A stretch of 64,000 bases of DNA from Siphonodentalium dalli (lineage: Eukaryota > Mollusca > Scaphopoda > Gadilida > Siphonodentaliidae): NCBI GenBank assembly GCA_032622095.1, contig CP136068.1, forward strand, positions 120,079,509 through 120,143,508, read 5' to 3'. Position numbers and translations under genes: made by a program. Position 1 is the first letter of the stretch, and every line of letters starts with the position of its first letter. Below are positions 36,601 to 45,305 of this stretch, in pieces. Under the pieces are notes generated by a model that was not told where the DNA came from, searched no databases, and saw only the letters and a list, made by a program, of their open reading frames with translations.

Positions 36601-37999
36601 AAATTTGATACCTAGAGTTACTTTTGGACAGGCAGTCTTTTGAACGGGTCAAATCGTTACCCCGACCTGACCTTGACCTTCAAAAGGGTCTATTCAAGGT
36701 CAAATCAGGTAAAAGGGACAGATTTCGACGAAATTTGATACCTATGGTTACTTTTGTCCACGGAGTGTTTTGGACGGGTCAAATCGTGACCCCGACGTGA
36801 CCTTGAGCTTTAAAATGGTCAATTCAAGGTCAAATCGGGTAAAACCGGATGTATTTCGACGGGTTCTTTTGTCGGGTACTTTTGTCCGGGGAGTGTTTTG
36901 GACGGGTCAAATTGTGACCCCCCACCTGACCTTGACCTTCAAAATAGACAATTCAAGGTCAAATCGCGCAATTTGCCGAAAAGCAGAGGGGAAACAGCCC
37001 GGACGAAGTCGGGTCCACCAGCTAGTTCATATATAAAAGGATATATTATAATGGTATATTATTCGTTTGGGTGGATGTTCAGAAAAAATGAGCAGACTAC
37101 AGACAGACTGAATGATAGTATAAGTACAGATTTCGGTTTTCTGTTTATTGATGAGGAATGTTCAGATAATAAGTTCAACAACTGGCCGTTTGTTGAACTT
37201 ATTATCTGAACATTTCCCAAGGGAACTAACTATCCGTCAATGAGTATTTAGTATAAAGAAAGGGTTGTTATTGTCAGAAATTAGTAAATGGATGATAAAT
37301 GTCATACGCTTACTAGCAAATTATCCGTAGCACTCCTCGCAAAGAATCAACCAGGTCTCCCCGTGGTTATGCCAATTTCAATAAATTCCCGATAATAACA
37401 ACGATCTAATATCGATAATATATAGAAAAATAATTAATGTTCAGGTTAATTACATGTTATCGTCAAATCAAACTTAATCAAAGTATGAGAACAATTTCAA
37501 CCTATTCCAGTATGAAATCTTCAACGGATGTTTTTTACAGGCATGAGCTGTCTAACGACGTGACACCCCGGGTTGGACAATTTCCAATTGATGCCCATTT
37601 CAATCCATATGGCAGTAAAATATTCGACATTTGTTCTAAAACAACACATTTCACACTAACTTGTGGTTGGCAAATCAAACTATGAGAACAATTTAACAAC
37701 TTGATTTTAGTTTGAAATTTTGACTATGCATATATAATATGTGTATAGGCCCTAACACATAAACTGAAATTTCAGATGTTGTTTGTGTAAATAAATTGAT
37801 CCGCAAAATCAGCTGCACGTTTGTATTTTTTTCTCAAATGTTTCAGTTACGATCCGCTTGGTGGGATCGAGCTAACGACACAAACAAGACCACGCTGTAT
37901 GTCTATGACACACAGACAGACAAGTGGACGCCGTACAGTGGTTCGGGATCTAAATGGTCGGGCAAGTTCAGACTATTCAGCTGCTTTCGTTCGTCCTAG
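15971..37999 (+). CDS. VWA-domain gene, copy A (5'-truncated)
   Basis: Exons: 15971-16040 (fragment), 17461-17504, 23513-23605, 24496-24693, 27225-27389, 28566-28692, 36184-36347, 37847-37999, all with GT-AG borders and consistent phases. The VWA domain runs from VVFSFDTTGSMYACL (metal site DxTxS) through IRIGIIAHGDYCD, STGGGDAPECYEW and VIIGDCEPHPP to GGCYLSLQNFSVITDMFL. A charged helix with EEKQEKRKKKTN and a Trp/Ser-rich tail (SAWWDRAND ... FRLFSCFRSS, stop at 37997) follow. VWA domains bind protein ligands through a metal ion. No signal peptide or membrane segment is seen, so an intracellular role is likely (inference). Copy A lacks the ubiquitin-like exons found in copy B; homology starts abruptly at 15971 beside palindrome cluster 4. 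The coding parts remain intact, so it may still be expressed from another start. The name of this family is not known to me. Confidence 0.85.
16606..16618 (+). repeat. G13 run (copy A)
   Basis: Thirteen G within the duplicated intron. The same site in copy B (56503-56525) has 23 G. Confidence 0.9.
16854..17310. mobile_element. TTAA MITE, shared by copies A and B
   Basis: TTAA at 16854 and at 17307 flank the AGGGTACTCAATCCGAT / ATCGGATTGAGTACCT ends. The core carries a secondary palindrome centred near 17075 (CAAGTGGTTATTATTG / AATAGTAACCACTTG). The orthologous insertion is at 56755-57209, so it predates the duplication. Confidence 0.85.
17461..17504 (+). CDS. Copy A exon, 44-nt linker
   Basis: CTAAATTTCAG| acceptor, AAAGAG|GTGAGG donor. 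It encodes APTQVAIELSEDKKE, with the first codon split from the exon before. Copy B has T for the S. Two differences from B, one silent. Confidence 0.85.
17711..17883. mobile_element. Palindromic MITE, GACCCCTTAACCACAGCAG
   Basis: A near-perfect inverted repeat with arms of about 83 bp, centred on GCTCTCACTGAAAGC. Counterpart in copy B at 57617-57789; single-arm relics at 8711-8814 and 48949-49030. Confidence 0.85.
18134..18594. mobile_element. TGTGACCCGCCATATC foldback element, copy A
   Basis: The terminal inverted repeat is about 55 bp (TGTGACCCGCCATATC ... CAGTCGTAAGTCGGGAT). Inside each end is a hairpin (18187-18254 and 18474-18542) with arms CCAATGCATTCTCTTATA. The core between hairpins (about 18255-18473) is inverted relative to copy B. 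A 33-bp flank (ATAATAAGATGTACTGTA...) is present on both sides here, but only on the left in copy B. Confidence 0.85.
18636..18682. repeat. (TA)n microsatellite
   Basis: About 23 uninterrupted TA units; the copy B site near 58486-58504 has about nine. Confidence 0.9.
19414..19918 (+). mobile_element. Helitron-like unit 1
   Basis: Starts TCTCATATATATATTGAAG, has three 122-bp internal repeats, and ends hairpin + CATCGGCTA with the final G lost. Confidence 0.75.
19919..20879 (+). mobile_element. Helitron-like unit 2
   Basis: The longest unit (961 bp). It has about six 122-bp repeats, and the terminal hairpin segment (AATAGCCCGGACAACGTC) appears internally three times before the true CTAG at 20876-20879. 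It may contain collapsed former units. Confidence 0.75.
20880..21271 (+). mobile_element. Helitron-like unit 3
   Basis: 392 bp; begins TCTCATATATATTTTG and ends GGCTCATCGGCTAG. Confidence 0.78.
21272..21990 (+). mobile_element. Helitron-like unit 4
   Basis: 719 bp of the second subfamily; begins TCTATTATATATTTTGG and ends GTCGGGTCACCTTCTAG. Confidence 0.8.
21991..22703 (+). mobile_element. Helitron-like unit 5
   Basis: 713 bp, closely similar to unit 4, with the same start and the same CACCTTCTAG end. Confidence 0.8.
22704..23335 (+). mobile_element. Helitron-like unit 6
   Basis: 632 bp; ends GTCGGGTCCACCTGCTAG. Most like the solo element at 36392-37025. Confidence 0.8.
23513..23605 (+). 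CDS. Copy A exon, VWA metal-site exon
   Basis: CTCTTTGTAG| acceptor, GCAGAA|GTGAGT donor. It encodes 31 residues with the DTTGSM metal-binding motif. The exon is identical base for base to 59473-59565 in copy B. Confidence 0.92.
23606..24495. other. Copy A intron, conserved with copy B
   Basis: Single-copy-looking intron sequence, alignable to 59566-60462 with scattered small indels. No further element recognised. Confidence 0.6.
24496..24693 (+). CDS. Copy A exon, VWA core
   Basis: Acceptor TTTAATAAAG|GTC, donor CCGGAA|GTAAGT; 66 codons with IRIGIIAHGDYCD and PSTGGGDAPE. Seven differences from copy B, all synonymous. A longer open frame from 24280 runs in from the intron and is not coding. 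Confidence 0.92.
24694..26228. other. Copy A intron, partly without counterpart in copy B
   Basis: No exon supported. A G17-type run lies near 25399-25415. Parts near 25500-25690 and 26080-26230 align with 61260-61630 of copy B; much of 24720-25400 and 25690-26000 does not. Confidence 0.5.
26229..26628. mobile_element. TTAA MITE, first of an abutting pair
   Basis: TTAA 26229-26232, ends AGGTACTCAATCTTCC and CGTATTGAGTATACCT, TTAA 26625-26628. Absent from copy B at the corresponding place (near 61634). Confidence 0.8.
26625..27101. mobile_element. TTAA MITE, second of an abutting pair
   Basis: Shares its left TTAA with the preceding MITE and has its right TTAA at 27098-27101. Its sequence is close to that of the MITE at 11077-11564. 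Confidence 0.82.
27225..27389 (+). CDS. Copy A exon, VWA core
   Basis: Acceptor AACTTTCAG|TGCTATGAG, donor GTCAAG|GTAAGT; 55 codons with ALVIIGDCEPHPPSYTDQD. Two differences from copy B, both silent. Confidence 0.92.
27487..28060. repeat. Local duplication inside copy A intron
   Basis: About 130 bp (ATTAGCCAGGTTGAGCCATACG ... CCACCTGATTCACG) at 27500-27640 occurs again at 27898-28040. The second copy replaces the right part of a MITE whose left end (TTAAAGATGCATAATC) is at about 27826; copy B keeps that MITE whole at 62272-62703. Confidence 0.7.
28146..28529. mobile_element. Related MITE (AGGTACACAATCTGATT ends), copy A
   Basis: Ends AAGGTACACAATCTGATTCG and CGGATCATGTATCTTTAA, with an inner core like the TTAA MITE family. 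Counterpart in copy B at about 63053-63419. Confidence 0.7.
28566..28692 (+). CDS. Copy A exon, VWA C-terminal part
   Basis: Acceptor TTCTTTTCAG|GTG. It encodes VYGVKAGSSSEAKVFYEELA and on to DMFLA. The donor is GCAG|GTTGGT, where copy B has GCAG|GTACGT: a 6-bp loss at the splice site that leaves a weaker but usable GT. Confidence 0.9.
29343..36172. repeat. 6.8-kb satellite of 9-bp units
   Basis: Built from 9-mers, chiefly TATACACAT, TCTACTCAT and TATACTCAT, with variants such as TATGCATTA, ACAGTATAC and GTTATACAC. Roughly 750 units fill nearly the whole intron between exons 28566-28692 and 36184-36347. A longer-range order exists: a block with ATATACATTATATACATTC then TACACATGATACTC lies near 30378, 31861 and 35084, and a variant near 33627, spacing about 1.5-1.8 kb. 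Because 9 is a multiple of 3 and the main 9-mers lack stops, all + frames and one - frame stay open for hundreds of codons (Thr-His-Tyr, Ile-Leu-His, Leu-Tyr-Phe, or Met-Cys-Ile repeats). None is a gene. Confidence 0.95.
36184..36347 (+). CDS. Copy A exon, charged helix
   Basis: Acceptor CTCGTCCACAG|TC, donor AACAAAC|GTATGT. After a split first codon it reads VCYRESNEQQLDAFIEEVEA and ends in a KRKKK cluster that could be a nuclear signal. The satellite in the preceding intron ends about 10 bp before the acceptor AG. Confidence 0.88.
36392..37025 (+). mobile_element. Solo Helitron-like element in copy A intron
   Basis: Starts A|TCTACTATATATTTTGG with a TCTG stretch, ends GTCGGGTCCACCAGCTAG|T after the GCCCGGAC hairpin. 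Same subfamily as unit 6 of the array (634 and 632 bp), same strand as the host gene. Confidence 0.82.
37055..37262. repeat. TTGAACTTATTATCTGAAC hairpin repeat, copy 1
   Basis: The flank (GGGTGGATGTTCAGA...) leads into an inverted repeat, GTTCAGATAATAAGTTCAAC and its mirror, with a 14-bp loop, then CAATGAGTATTTAG. The same arrangement is at 38285-38486; others at 9440-9530 (one arm) and 62829-62895. Confidence 0.75.
37847..37999 (+). CDS. Copy A terminal exon
   Basis: Acceptor AAATGTTTCAG|TTACGA; 50 codons to TAG at 37997-37999. The peptide is Trp-rich (SAWWDRAND, DKWTPYSGSGSKWSG) and ends SCFRSS. Its last 37 bases are the first part of a 70-bp tandem repeat. Confidence 0.85.
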   Translation, partial: LRSAWWDRANDTNKTTLYVYDTQTDKWTPYSGSGSKWSGKFRLFSCFRSS

Positions 38000-38245
38000 A
38001 AGGAACAGGTTAAACCTTTCGTTACTGATTGTCAAGTTCAGACTATTCAGCTGCTTTCGTTCGTCCTAGAAGGAACAGGTTAAACCTTTCGTTACTGATT
38101 GTCAAGTTCAGACTATTCAGCTGCTTTCGTTCGTCCTAGAAGGAACAGGTTAAACCTTTCGTTACTGGTTGTCCAGTTCAGACTATTCAGCTGCTGCTTT
38201 CGTTCGTCATAGAAGGAGCCGGTTAAACCTTTCTTTACTGAATTG
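37963..38245 (+). repeat. 70-bp tandem repeat beginning inside the last exon
   Basis: Copies start at 37963, 38033 and 38103 (70 bp each, essentially identical), with a fourth, diverged copy from 38173. The first copy covers the final 37 coding bases, including the TAG, so downstream copies repeat the coding end and stop. Confidence 0.92.
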
Positions 38246-38284
38246 ATTCTCATATCCAGTCATAAAACTATACATTGGAATAGT

Positions 38285-38486
38285 CTATTATTCATTGGGA
38301 TGGATGTTCAAGGAATGTAAGCAGACGAAAGACAGACACATTTACACAAGGACAAGGACAAAATGATTCCTAGCTGTTTGTCGGTGGTAAATGTTTAGAT
38401 AATAAGTTCAACACACGACCTACTTTTGGTGAACTTATTATTTGAACATTCCATACGGGAACTACTCGTCAATGAGTATTTAGAAA
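38285..38486. repeat. TTGAACTTATTATCTGAAC hairpin repeat, copy 2
   Basis: Same layout as 37055-37262, with arms TTAGATAATAAGTTCA / TGAACTTATTATTTGA. Confidence 0.72.
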
Positions 38487-38490
38487 GGGC

Positions 38491-38888
38491 TAACCCTTTA
38501 CCCAACAGAACGGCTCTGTGCCAATGCATTCTCTTATATATGCGAGTCGACCATAGGTCGCCTCGCATATATAAGAGAATGCATTGGCTTAACACATTAA
38601 AAATTATAAAATTGTTAAAGAATGTAAGAAAAAATGGTAAAAAGTGTTAAAAAAAGATTTTTTTTAGGCCAATGCATTCTCTTATATATGCGAGGCGACC
38701 TATGGTCGACTCGCATATATAAGAGAATGCATTGGCACAGGGCATAACTGTAACCATCACAATGTGGTCAATGAACCGGTTCCAATGATATCCATATTTG
38801 TATGGTGTTATTGAGACAGACCGAAGATATTTTAGGCTGTTGAAGCTTTATTTGGCCGGTTTTGGCCGGTTTGTTGGGTAAAGGGTTA
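38491..38888. mobile_element. 398-bp MITE, TAACCCTTTACCCAACA ends, copy 1
   Basis: TAACCCTTTACCCAACA at the left and TGTTGGGTAAAGGGTTA at the right are exact inverted repeats. Inside are two hairpins with CCAATGCATTCTCTTATA arms (about 38519-38587 and 38671-38738). Nearly identical in sequence and equal in length to 41544-41941. Confidence 0.88.
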
Positions 38889-38974
38889 ATTGGTGCTAGT
38901 GGCTTCTGTTATAACGCCATATTGTCTTATCGTTAACCCTCCCATGACTGGAGCTTCCTGGATTTGTGCGAAAA

Positions 38975-39340
38975 CCATGAGCAAATGCATTCTCTTATAT
39001 ATGCGAGTCTCATATAGGGAGCCTCGCATATATACGAGAATACGTTGGCCTAACAATATTTACCCAAGTAAGCCAGTGCATTTTATTACATGTGCGAGGC
39101 TCGAGCCATATGTGAGACTTTAATATATAAGAGAATGCACTGGCACAGGATCATTAACCGTTCCACTGGAGGTTCCTAAATTTTGTTTGCAAATGCATTC
39201 TCTTATATATGCGAGTCTCCCACAATACATTGACCTCTAATAATATTTACATTGAAATTGTAATATAGTGCATTCTCTTGTATATACGATGCTCCCTATG
39301 GGAGACTGACATATATAAGAGAATACACTGGCACAGGATA
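38975..39340. repeat. Three more ATGCATTCTCTTATA hairpins, diverged
   Basis: Hairpin-like units near 38982-39050, 39072-39148 and 39190-39335, each with GCATTCTCTTATATATGCGAG-like arms and a CACTGGCACAGGAT right end. Probably remnants of related MITEs. Confidence 0.65.
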
Positions 39341-39699
39341 TTTATTGCTGCACCAGCGCAACTCCCGCCATGGAAGGGATTAAGGATATAAAAGGGACGT
39401 AAAGTCTTCGCAGTATGTATATACATGCATGTAAATGTGCGAAATCATCTGAAACTCCGTCATCACCATGACCTGCCATGTGGTAAAAATAGATTAAGTT
39501 TGTTCTTAATTGCACGATATGCATGAACATTTTCCAATGTTTACCATTACGTTTTGTTGAACTGTGGTATTTTACAACCGAATCATTTGTAATGCTCTAT
39601 TTTTATCAAGCTTTCGGCCCTATCTGGACCTTCCTCAGGACAATATCAAATGTTAAAACACAATCACATGTTGTACGTTTGGCATACTTTCACAAAATC

Positions 39700-39970
39700 C
39701 TAAAATTGACCCCTGAGGGACACCAGCAGTAGTTGCACGCCATTCAGATAGTTCATTGTCAGCTGACACCCTCTGCTTTCTAAGTTCCAAGTAAGAAACG
39801 AGAAGATTATACACATTTTCCGTAATGCCAATTTGTTTTAGTTTGAGAAAAAGCCCTTTATGCCACACCTTGTCAAAGGCCTTGCTCATATCACAAAATA
39901 CGCAACGAACACATAGTTCCTTATATTTTAGTATGCGGGTTTGTAATGCGATATTAGCCCTATTGTACAT
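39700..39970 (-). pseudogene. LINE reverse transcriptase fragment
   Basis: The minus-strand frame contains FCDMSKAFDKVWHKGL, LVSYLELRKQRV and GVPQGSILG, i.e. motifs of the palm/fingers of a non-LTR (Jockey/CR1-like) reverse transcriptase. After GSILG the similarity stops and the expected YADD motif is absent. About 90 residues of a domain that normally exceeds 250. The fragment is 5'- and 3'-truncated and dead. Confidence 0.85.
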
Positions 39971-41543
39971 GTACGTGGTGTCAACTATTTTTTGTGGTAT
40001 TTTATTTTGAAAATTTATTTAATTAAATTTACGCCGTTAAATACGTCAAGAGTCTCTAATTTATGTAGGGACTATTTCTTTACACGGGGAAAACAACGCA
40101 TAGTTGCGTGAAACGTCATCGCATGCTTTATGGAAGTCGCTTTTAGTCTCACGTCCCATTTATTGGTTTAAGTATGTTTTATGGAGGTTTTGGATCAAGT
40201 AATAAATAGAATCTACAACTCGTCCCCAGTTTATAGCGAAATTGACAAAACTCATCCAGTAAAGGCTCTGTCCAGACCTAATTTACTGGACTCGTTTTGT
40301 AAATTTCTCTATATAAACTGGGGACTCATTGTAGATCCTCTATATCACGGGGTAGGAACTGCTCCATGAGAAAAGATCCTCTTGTGATTTTAGGTCCAAT
40401 TCACTATCGATCCGTGTCCAGTTCACTTGCGAGTTTTTTGTACTTGGTCCAAAACAGACGTGCTTTACACCATGTACCAAACTACCGTATTACAATAACC
40501 ATTAGCGATTAAATTAAAACAAAAATGAGTCTAGTGTGAAGTTTTAGTTCAAACATATGTGCACACTTATTTTACCAAAAATCTGTTGCATGGATGTTCG
40601 GGTAGTGAACGGATCTTATCAATGGTAAACTGGGACCCATCACTAGTGAACTGGAACATTTCTTAAAATAGATAAATTCTACTATTCCACATTTACTTAA
40701 CAATTTCCAACTAGTATGTCTTGATAGTTTAGGTAGCTGGCAAGGTATATACAACAAATGAACTGCATATATATCTCTGTTGCGTAAAACTTGCGTTATT
40801 TACCATGGGAAAATCCCCAGTGACCTTGACCAGATCGGATAAGAACTGGACCGAAGATCGGAAGAGGTATCAGCCTCGCGGAGCAGTTCATACCCCGTGT
40901 ATATAAGAATTAATGACGTTGTGTGGTGCTAATTTGGAAATCAAATTTGTGAATATGAATATATATTACCACTTTATTATGTATTCCATTTGATCACTCT
41001 AACGGATTGTTCCACATCACTTTAATGAAAGAACTCCCTGCTGTTTGGAATATCATTTTCTAGTTTCTCATGTATATAATATGTATTTTTATTGTTATTG
41101 TTTCCTTATGTCATTTGTTTCTGTTTGTATACACACGTTGTGATTCGACATAAATACGTTTAATGTTAGTTTGATAATTACATCCAAGTATACGTGCATT
41201 GTATTATGCTTGCGAGCCGCTTATCTGGCTAAACCTTGTTTTTTAAGAGGCTGTTTCACAAAATAAAAAAGATAATGGACAGGTAGGAATACTTATTAAG
41301 GCATTCACCGTGTGCTGCGATTATCACCGGGTCGAACGCGTGCTCCCGAGAAACAGAAATAGCTTCCAAATAACAAAAATAGGCTTCTCATGGCGAGTGG
41401 TGTGTCCTTTTCGCATTGTCAGTTCTAATGCCCTGTTTCTCTGATTCAACTTACAATGTTCAGATCATTGCAGTTGATCACTGACGATCATTGTTAGATA
41501 AATGACTCAAAACATAATAAGCAGCCACAAACCTCCTGTTAAT
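39971..41543. other. Non-genic stretch with a foldback repeat
   Basis: An imperfect inverted repeat at about 40205-40340 (TAGAATCTACAACTCGTCCCC / GGGGACTCATTGTAGATCCTC arms; inner TCCAGTAAA / TTTACTGGA). The remainder shows no supportable gene. Confidence 0.55.
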
Positions 41544-41941
41544 TAACCCTTTACACAACAGAAGGGCCCTGTGCCAATGCATTCTCTTATATATGCGAGT
41601 CGACCATAGGTCGCCTCGCATATATAAGAGAATGCATTGGCTTAACACATTAAAAATTATAAAATTGTTAAAGAATGTAAGAAAAAATGGTAAAAAGTGT
41701 TAAAAAACGATTTTTTTTAGGCCAATGCATTCTCTTATATATGCGAGGCGACCTATGGTCGACTCGCATATATAAGAGAATGCATTGGCACAGGGCATAA
41801 CTGTAACTATCACAATGTGGTCAAGGAGCCGGTTCCAATGATATCCATATTTGTATGGTTCTATTGAGACAGACCGAAGATATTTTAGGCTGTTGAAGCT
41901 TTATTTGGCCGGTTTTGGCCGGTTTGTTGGGTAAAGGGTTA
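41544..41941. mobile_element. 398-bp MITE, TAACCCTTTACCCAACA ends, copy 2
   Basis: The same length and near-identical sequence as 38491-38888, with one change in the left terminal repeat (TTTACACAAC). Confidence 0.88.
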
Positions 41942-43634
41942 ATGCAAAGTATCCGATTTTCTGTCGATGCTGTATGGCAAATTTGTAAACAATAGCCACA
42001 TGTATGCACCGGGTGCTACCCTTAAAAATAAGAAACTCGCCAGATTTTATTTAGGATTCTTGAAATGGAAACTCAAAGTTGTGCACATGGTGGGTGTGCT
42101 CGTTTCGAAAGTTGGGAGAGTAGATATCATGTTCAACACATGTTTTTCCCAGACAGCATCAATGTGTTACCAACACTCCTGTGAGGTAGCTGACGATCCG
42201 GGTCGGCAGGAGATGGGGCTGTAATATTTTTCAGATCAATAATTATAGCTTGAAAGTCTTCGAACATTTTAGTTTCCTATCTATACGTGATACTTACTAG
42301 TTCAAATAGGAATTTCCCTAGTTCAAATAGGAATTTCCCAACGCATGTTATCATGGAACAATTAGCGTAAACACATTTCCATGTGTAACCAGCGTGGTGG
42401 GTTATAACATGTCTATTTGCATGAATAAAACGTGATTACCAATTGGTAAATAAGTAGGCCCTATATATGATTGTATCCGCATGTCAACTATATATCACAC
42501 ATTATTATACCGTATTCTTGTGCATGATGACGATACTTTTCAACCTCTTTTCATTCTGAATTAATTTGCGATCGCCATTGATGCGCTGATCGTAACCAAG
42601 CAATGACATTGCGTGATCCCTCGTAACGGCGTCCGCGCATGTCTGTATTACATGAGTTCTGGTAGCGGAATTTTGCCAGGCCCCCAAATATTCCTGGTGG
42701 TGAAAGATATCAGATTTCAAAATAACTCGAAACAACTCGATCTAGTCTCTACTAAGGTTATACGATTACAGTTAATGTGCCTTCAAAAGTGTCGATTCTA
42801 ACTCACCATTATTAAATCGAAATAAGAGTTATTTCTTATAATTTTAATTTAATTACAATTCGTCCAGTTTTCAATTGGCTTACTGGGACATGTATACCGA
42901 TTAAATGAAAAACTGAGTTTTTTAACATATGATAATATGCCAATTATTAAAAAATAAGTATTCATTTAAATTTTTTTTTTTTCGAGATTGCTGTTTCTGC
43001 CACATGGGCTTGTGATGAGCCCCATTACTCCCCCTCCATACCTGCACTGCACTTATATACGCACCATCCCTATATATATACGTGCCTTCTCTCTATATTA
43101 TACATATCATGGTATAGCTATACATGTGTTATGTCTCAATGTATACTACACTAACGTAAATCAAGAACCCATATACTTGTATACTAGTATAGGTAGTATT
43201 GGGTACGGTGCATAAGGTATATGCGAAGTGAATGGGGGGTAATATCAGATACGCCGCATACTATAGTTACGGCCTAAATAAAAGTATATAGCGCGGCTGG
43301 GGGGGGGGTGGCGGAGCCATTAGCGCGTTGCAAGCCCCCGTGTTTCTGCAAGCCATTTCAAAGAATACATGCATTTTATCAGTGCGTTCTTCAATTACTT
43401 GTTATTGGTTAATGAATCAAACTCCAGATGGAAAATTATATAATTAATATACAGAGACTGGTTGATCATTTATAGTCATCTAGCCGGGGCTAGTCACAAC
43501 GTGAGAGAATACGCGGCTGCATGTGCATACACATCTTTGTGGCATATATATACTGCGGGTATTTTTTTTAACCTATGGGTATGGACGCTGAACCTTATTT
43601 GACAAGATTTGTTTAATGAGTGTTTTGAAATGTT
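41942..43634. other. Non-genic stretch
   Basis: No supportable gene. A 20-bp direct repeat (AGTTCAAATAGGAATTTCCC) occurs twice at 42299-42340. Confidence 0.45.
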
Positions 43635-43921
43635 CTGAGATTTCTGGTGCTTTTCCTTAAGCTCACCCGATTGGTATTTCATCCGATTGGTTATTTAAAA
43701 CATTTCACACTCTCTGTCTACCTTATTTTGTTATTTTCACCGTTTTCATATAATTTTGGGGTGGGTCCCTAATTGCTCTTGGAAAAAACACTTGTGTTGG
43801 AGGGGTGGGTGTCCGAGATCGGAACTGAAAAAGACTTGCCTTCCCGGGGTGGTGGGTCCCAAAAATTGAAAAAATAAAATAAAACTTGTATCCTGAAATT
43901 ATTTTCCTGCCCCCCCCCCCC
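43635..43921. repeat. Local tandem duplication, copy 1 left part
   Basis: Matches 49830-50095 (TTTCTGGTGCTTTTCCTTAA, GGTGGGTCCCTAATTG, GTCCGAGATCGGAA, TTCCCGGGGTGGTGGG). It is cut at a poly-C tract by the LTR element; the other half resumes at about 48910. Confidence 0.85.
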
Positions 43922-45305
43922 TGTTTCGTACGGTTGGGCCAAATGCAAGACGCCAAGGTTGTTAAACAATTTTATTGTTTCAACCTGTAATAGAAAAACA
44001 CATATTAGTACTATGTCACATGTAAATGGATATATCCACATGCATGGGATATATGGAAATACATAATGCACAAAGCACGTCCGTACGGATGCGACCAAAT
44101 GCTACAGAATGCAAATTCAATAAATAGCAACTAAGAAAGAATACACAAGGAAGACGTTAAATGCAACTATCCGAACGAGACACTTTACATGTATAATACG
44201 AACACAATGGTATAAACGTGTGGTCCTCCCAAACTATAAACACACCACAATTGAAATCAACTTATCAAATACTATACAGTATACCACAACAAATGTCACT
44301 AAAGAACATAGATGTATGCATCCCAATAGCACGGTGTCATATGAAGATCGAAACCAGCCGGGTGAATTATCATCAAAATCGATACCTTTACCTTTACCTT
44401 TACCTTCTCTGTACATCCCTCCTGTGTCAGGAGAACCGTCCTTATGGGCGGACGTAACCACATCTTCTTGAGCATATAGGTTTGATACCCGGTATGTGTA
44501 TACATATATATATATTCAGTCTGCAATAAATTATCTACAAGTAGTGTCAGGTCTAACTTGTGGCTGTCACTGACTGCCGGGGTCCACAGGCGGAGCTCTT
44601 AGACCATTTTTCTTCTTGGACAGGATACGGAGACGAGCATGGTGTAGTTGGTAACACAAGCCTCTGGCGATGGATTCAATTTTCAGCATGCAGTACTTTG
44701 GTATATCGAATGCTGAGCAGTCAAGTATTAGTTTCAAGAGGTAATGGTTTTGTATATTGGGGTTCAATCCAGCTTGGTTCAGAGTTTCTTTTATTCCAAT
44801 CATTATCTGATTATCAGCTGAGTAAGCAAATGAAACAGAATCAATAATCATTCACTCATGGTCTAGCTGTCTGGTATTCTAAGTATGCATTCGTAACACT
44901 TACACGTTGGCGGGCATATTTGTGGCCGATATGAGTAGGAAAGTATGAAAGTTGTGTTCGAATTCAGTTGTCGACGGTGAAGGCGCGAAAGTTTGAGCGT
45001 GTATCGTTCAGTTCGAAAATGTGGTCTTTACCAACGGTACCCACAACAACGCTAGCGATTTCAACGTAGTGATATGACATTCATTGAGCGTGAATCAGAT
45101 CCACGTCTATTACACTTGTACGAATCCACATATAATTACATTGTTGATCCACAGTCGAAATCGTTATGACTCCCATCACTCTCACAGCTATATACATATC
45201 GATTGCATCTGAACAGTATTGGAATATTCAATATCAGGAATGAAGGATTTGATTTCCGAGGAAATTCGGTCACAGTTGAATCACACTATATCACCGCGTG
45301 ATACA
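43922..45305 (-). repeat. 3' LTR (1384 bp)
   Basis: Longer than the 5' LTR by about 400 bp because of a segment at about 44382-44793 (beginning with tandem ACCTTT) that is absent from the other LTR. Elsewhere the two are nearly identical. Confidence 0.85.

Noticed and set aside
44218-44851. Several 75-95 codon frames in the LTR
   Set aside because: They overlap on both strands inside LTR sequence, recur in part in the other LTR, and show no domain.
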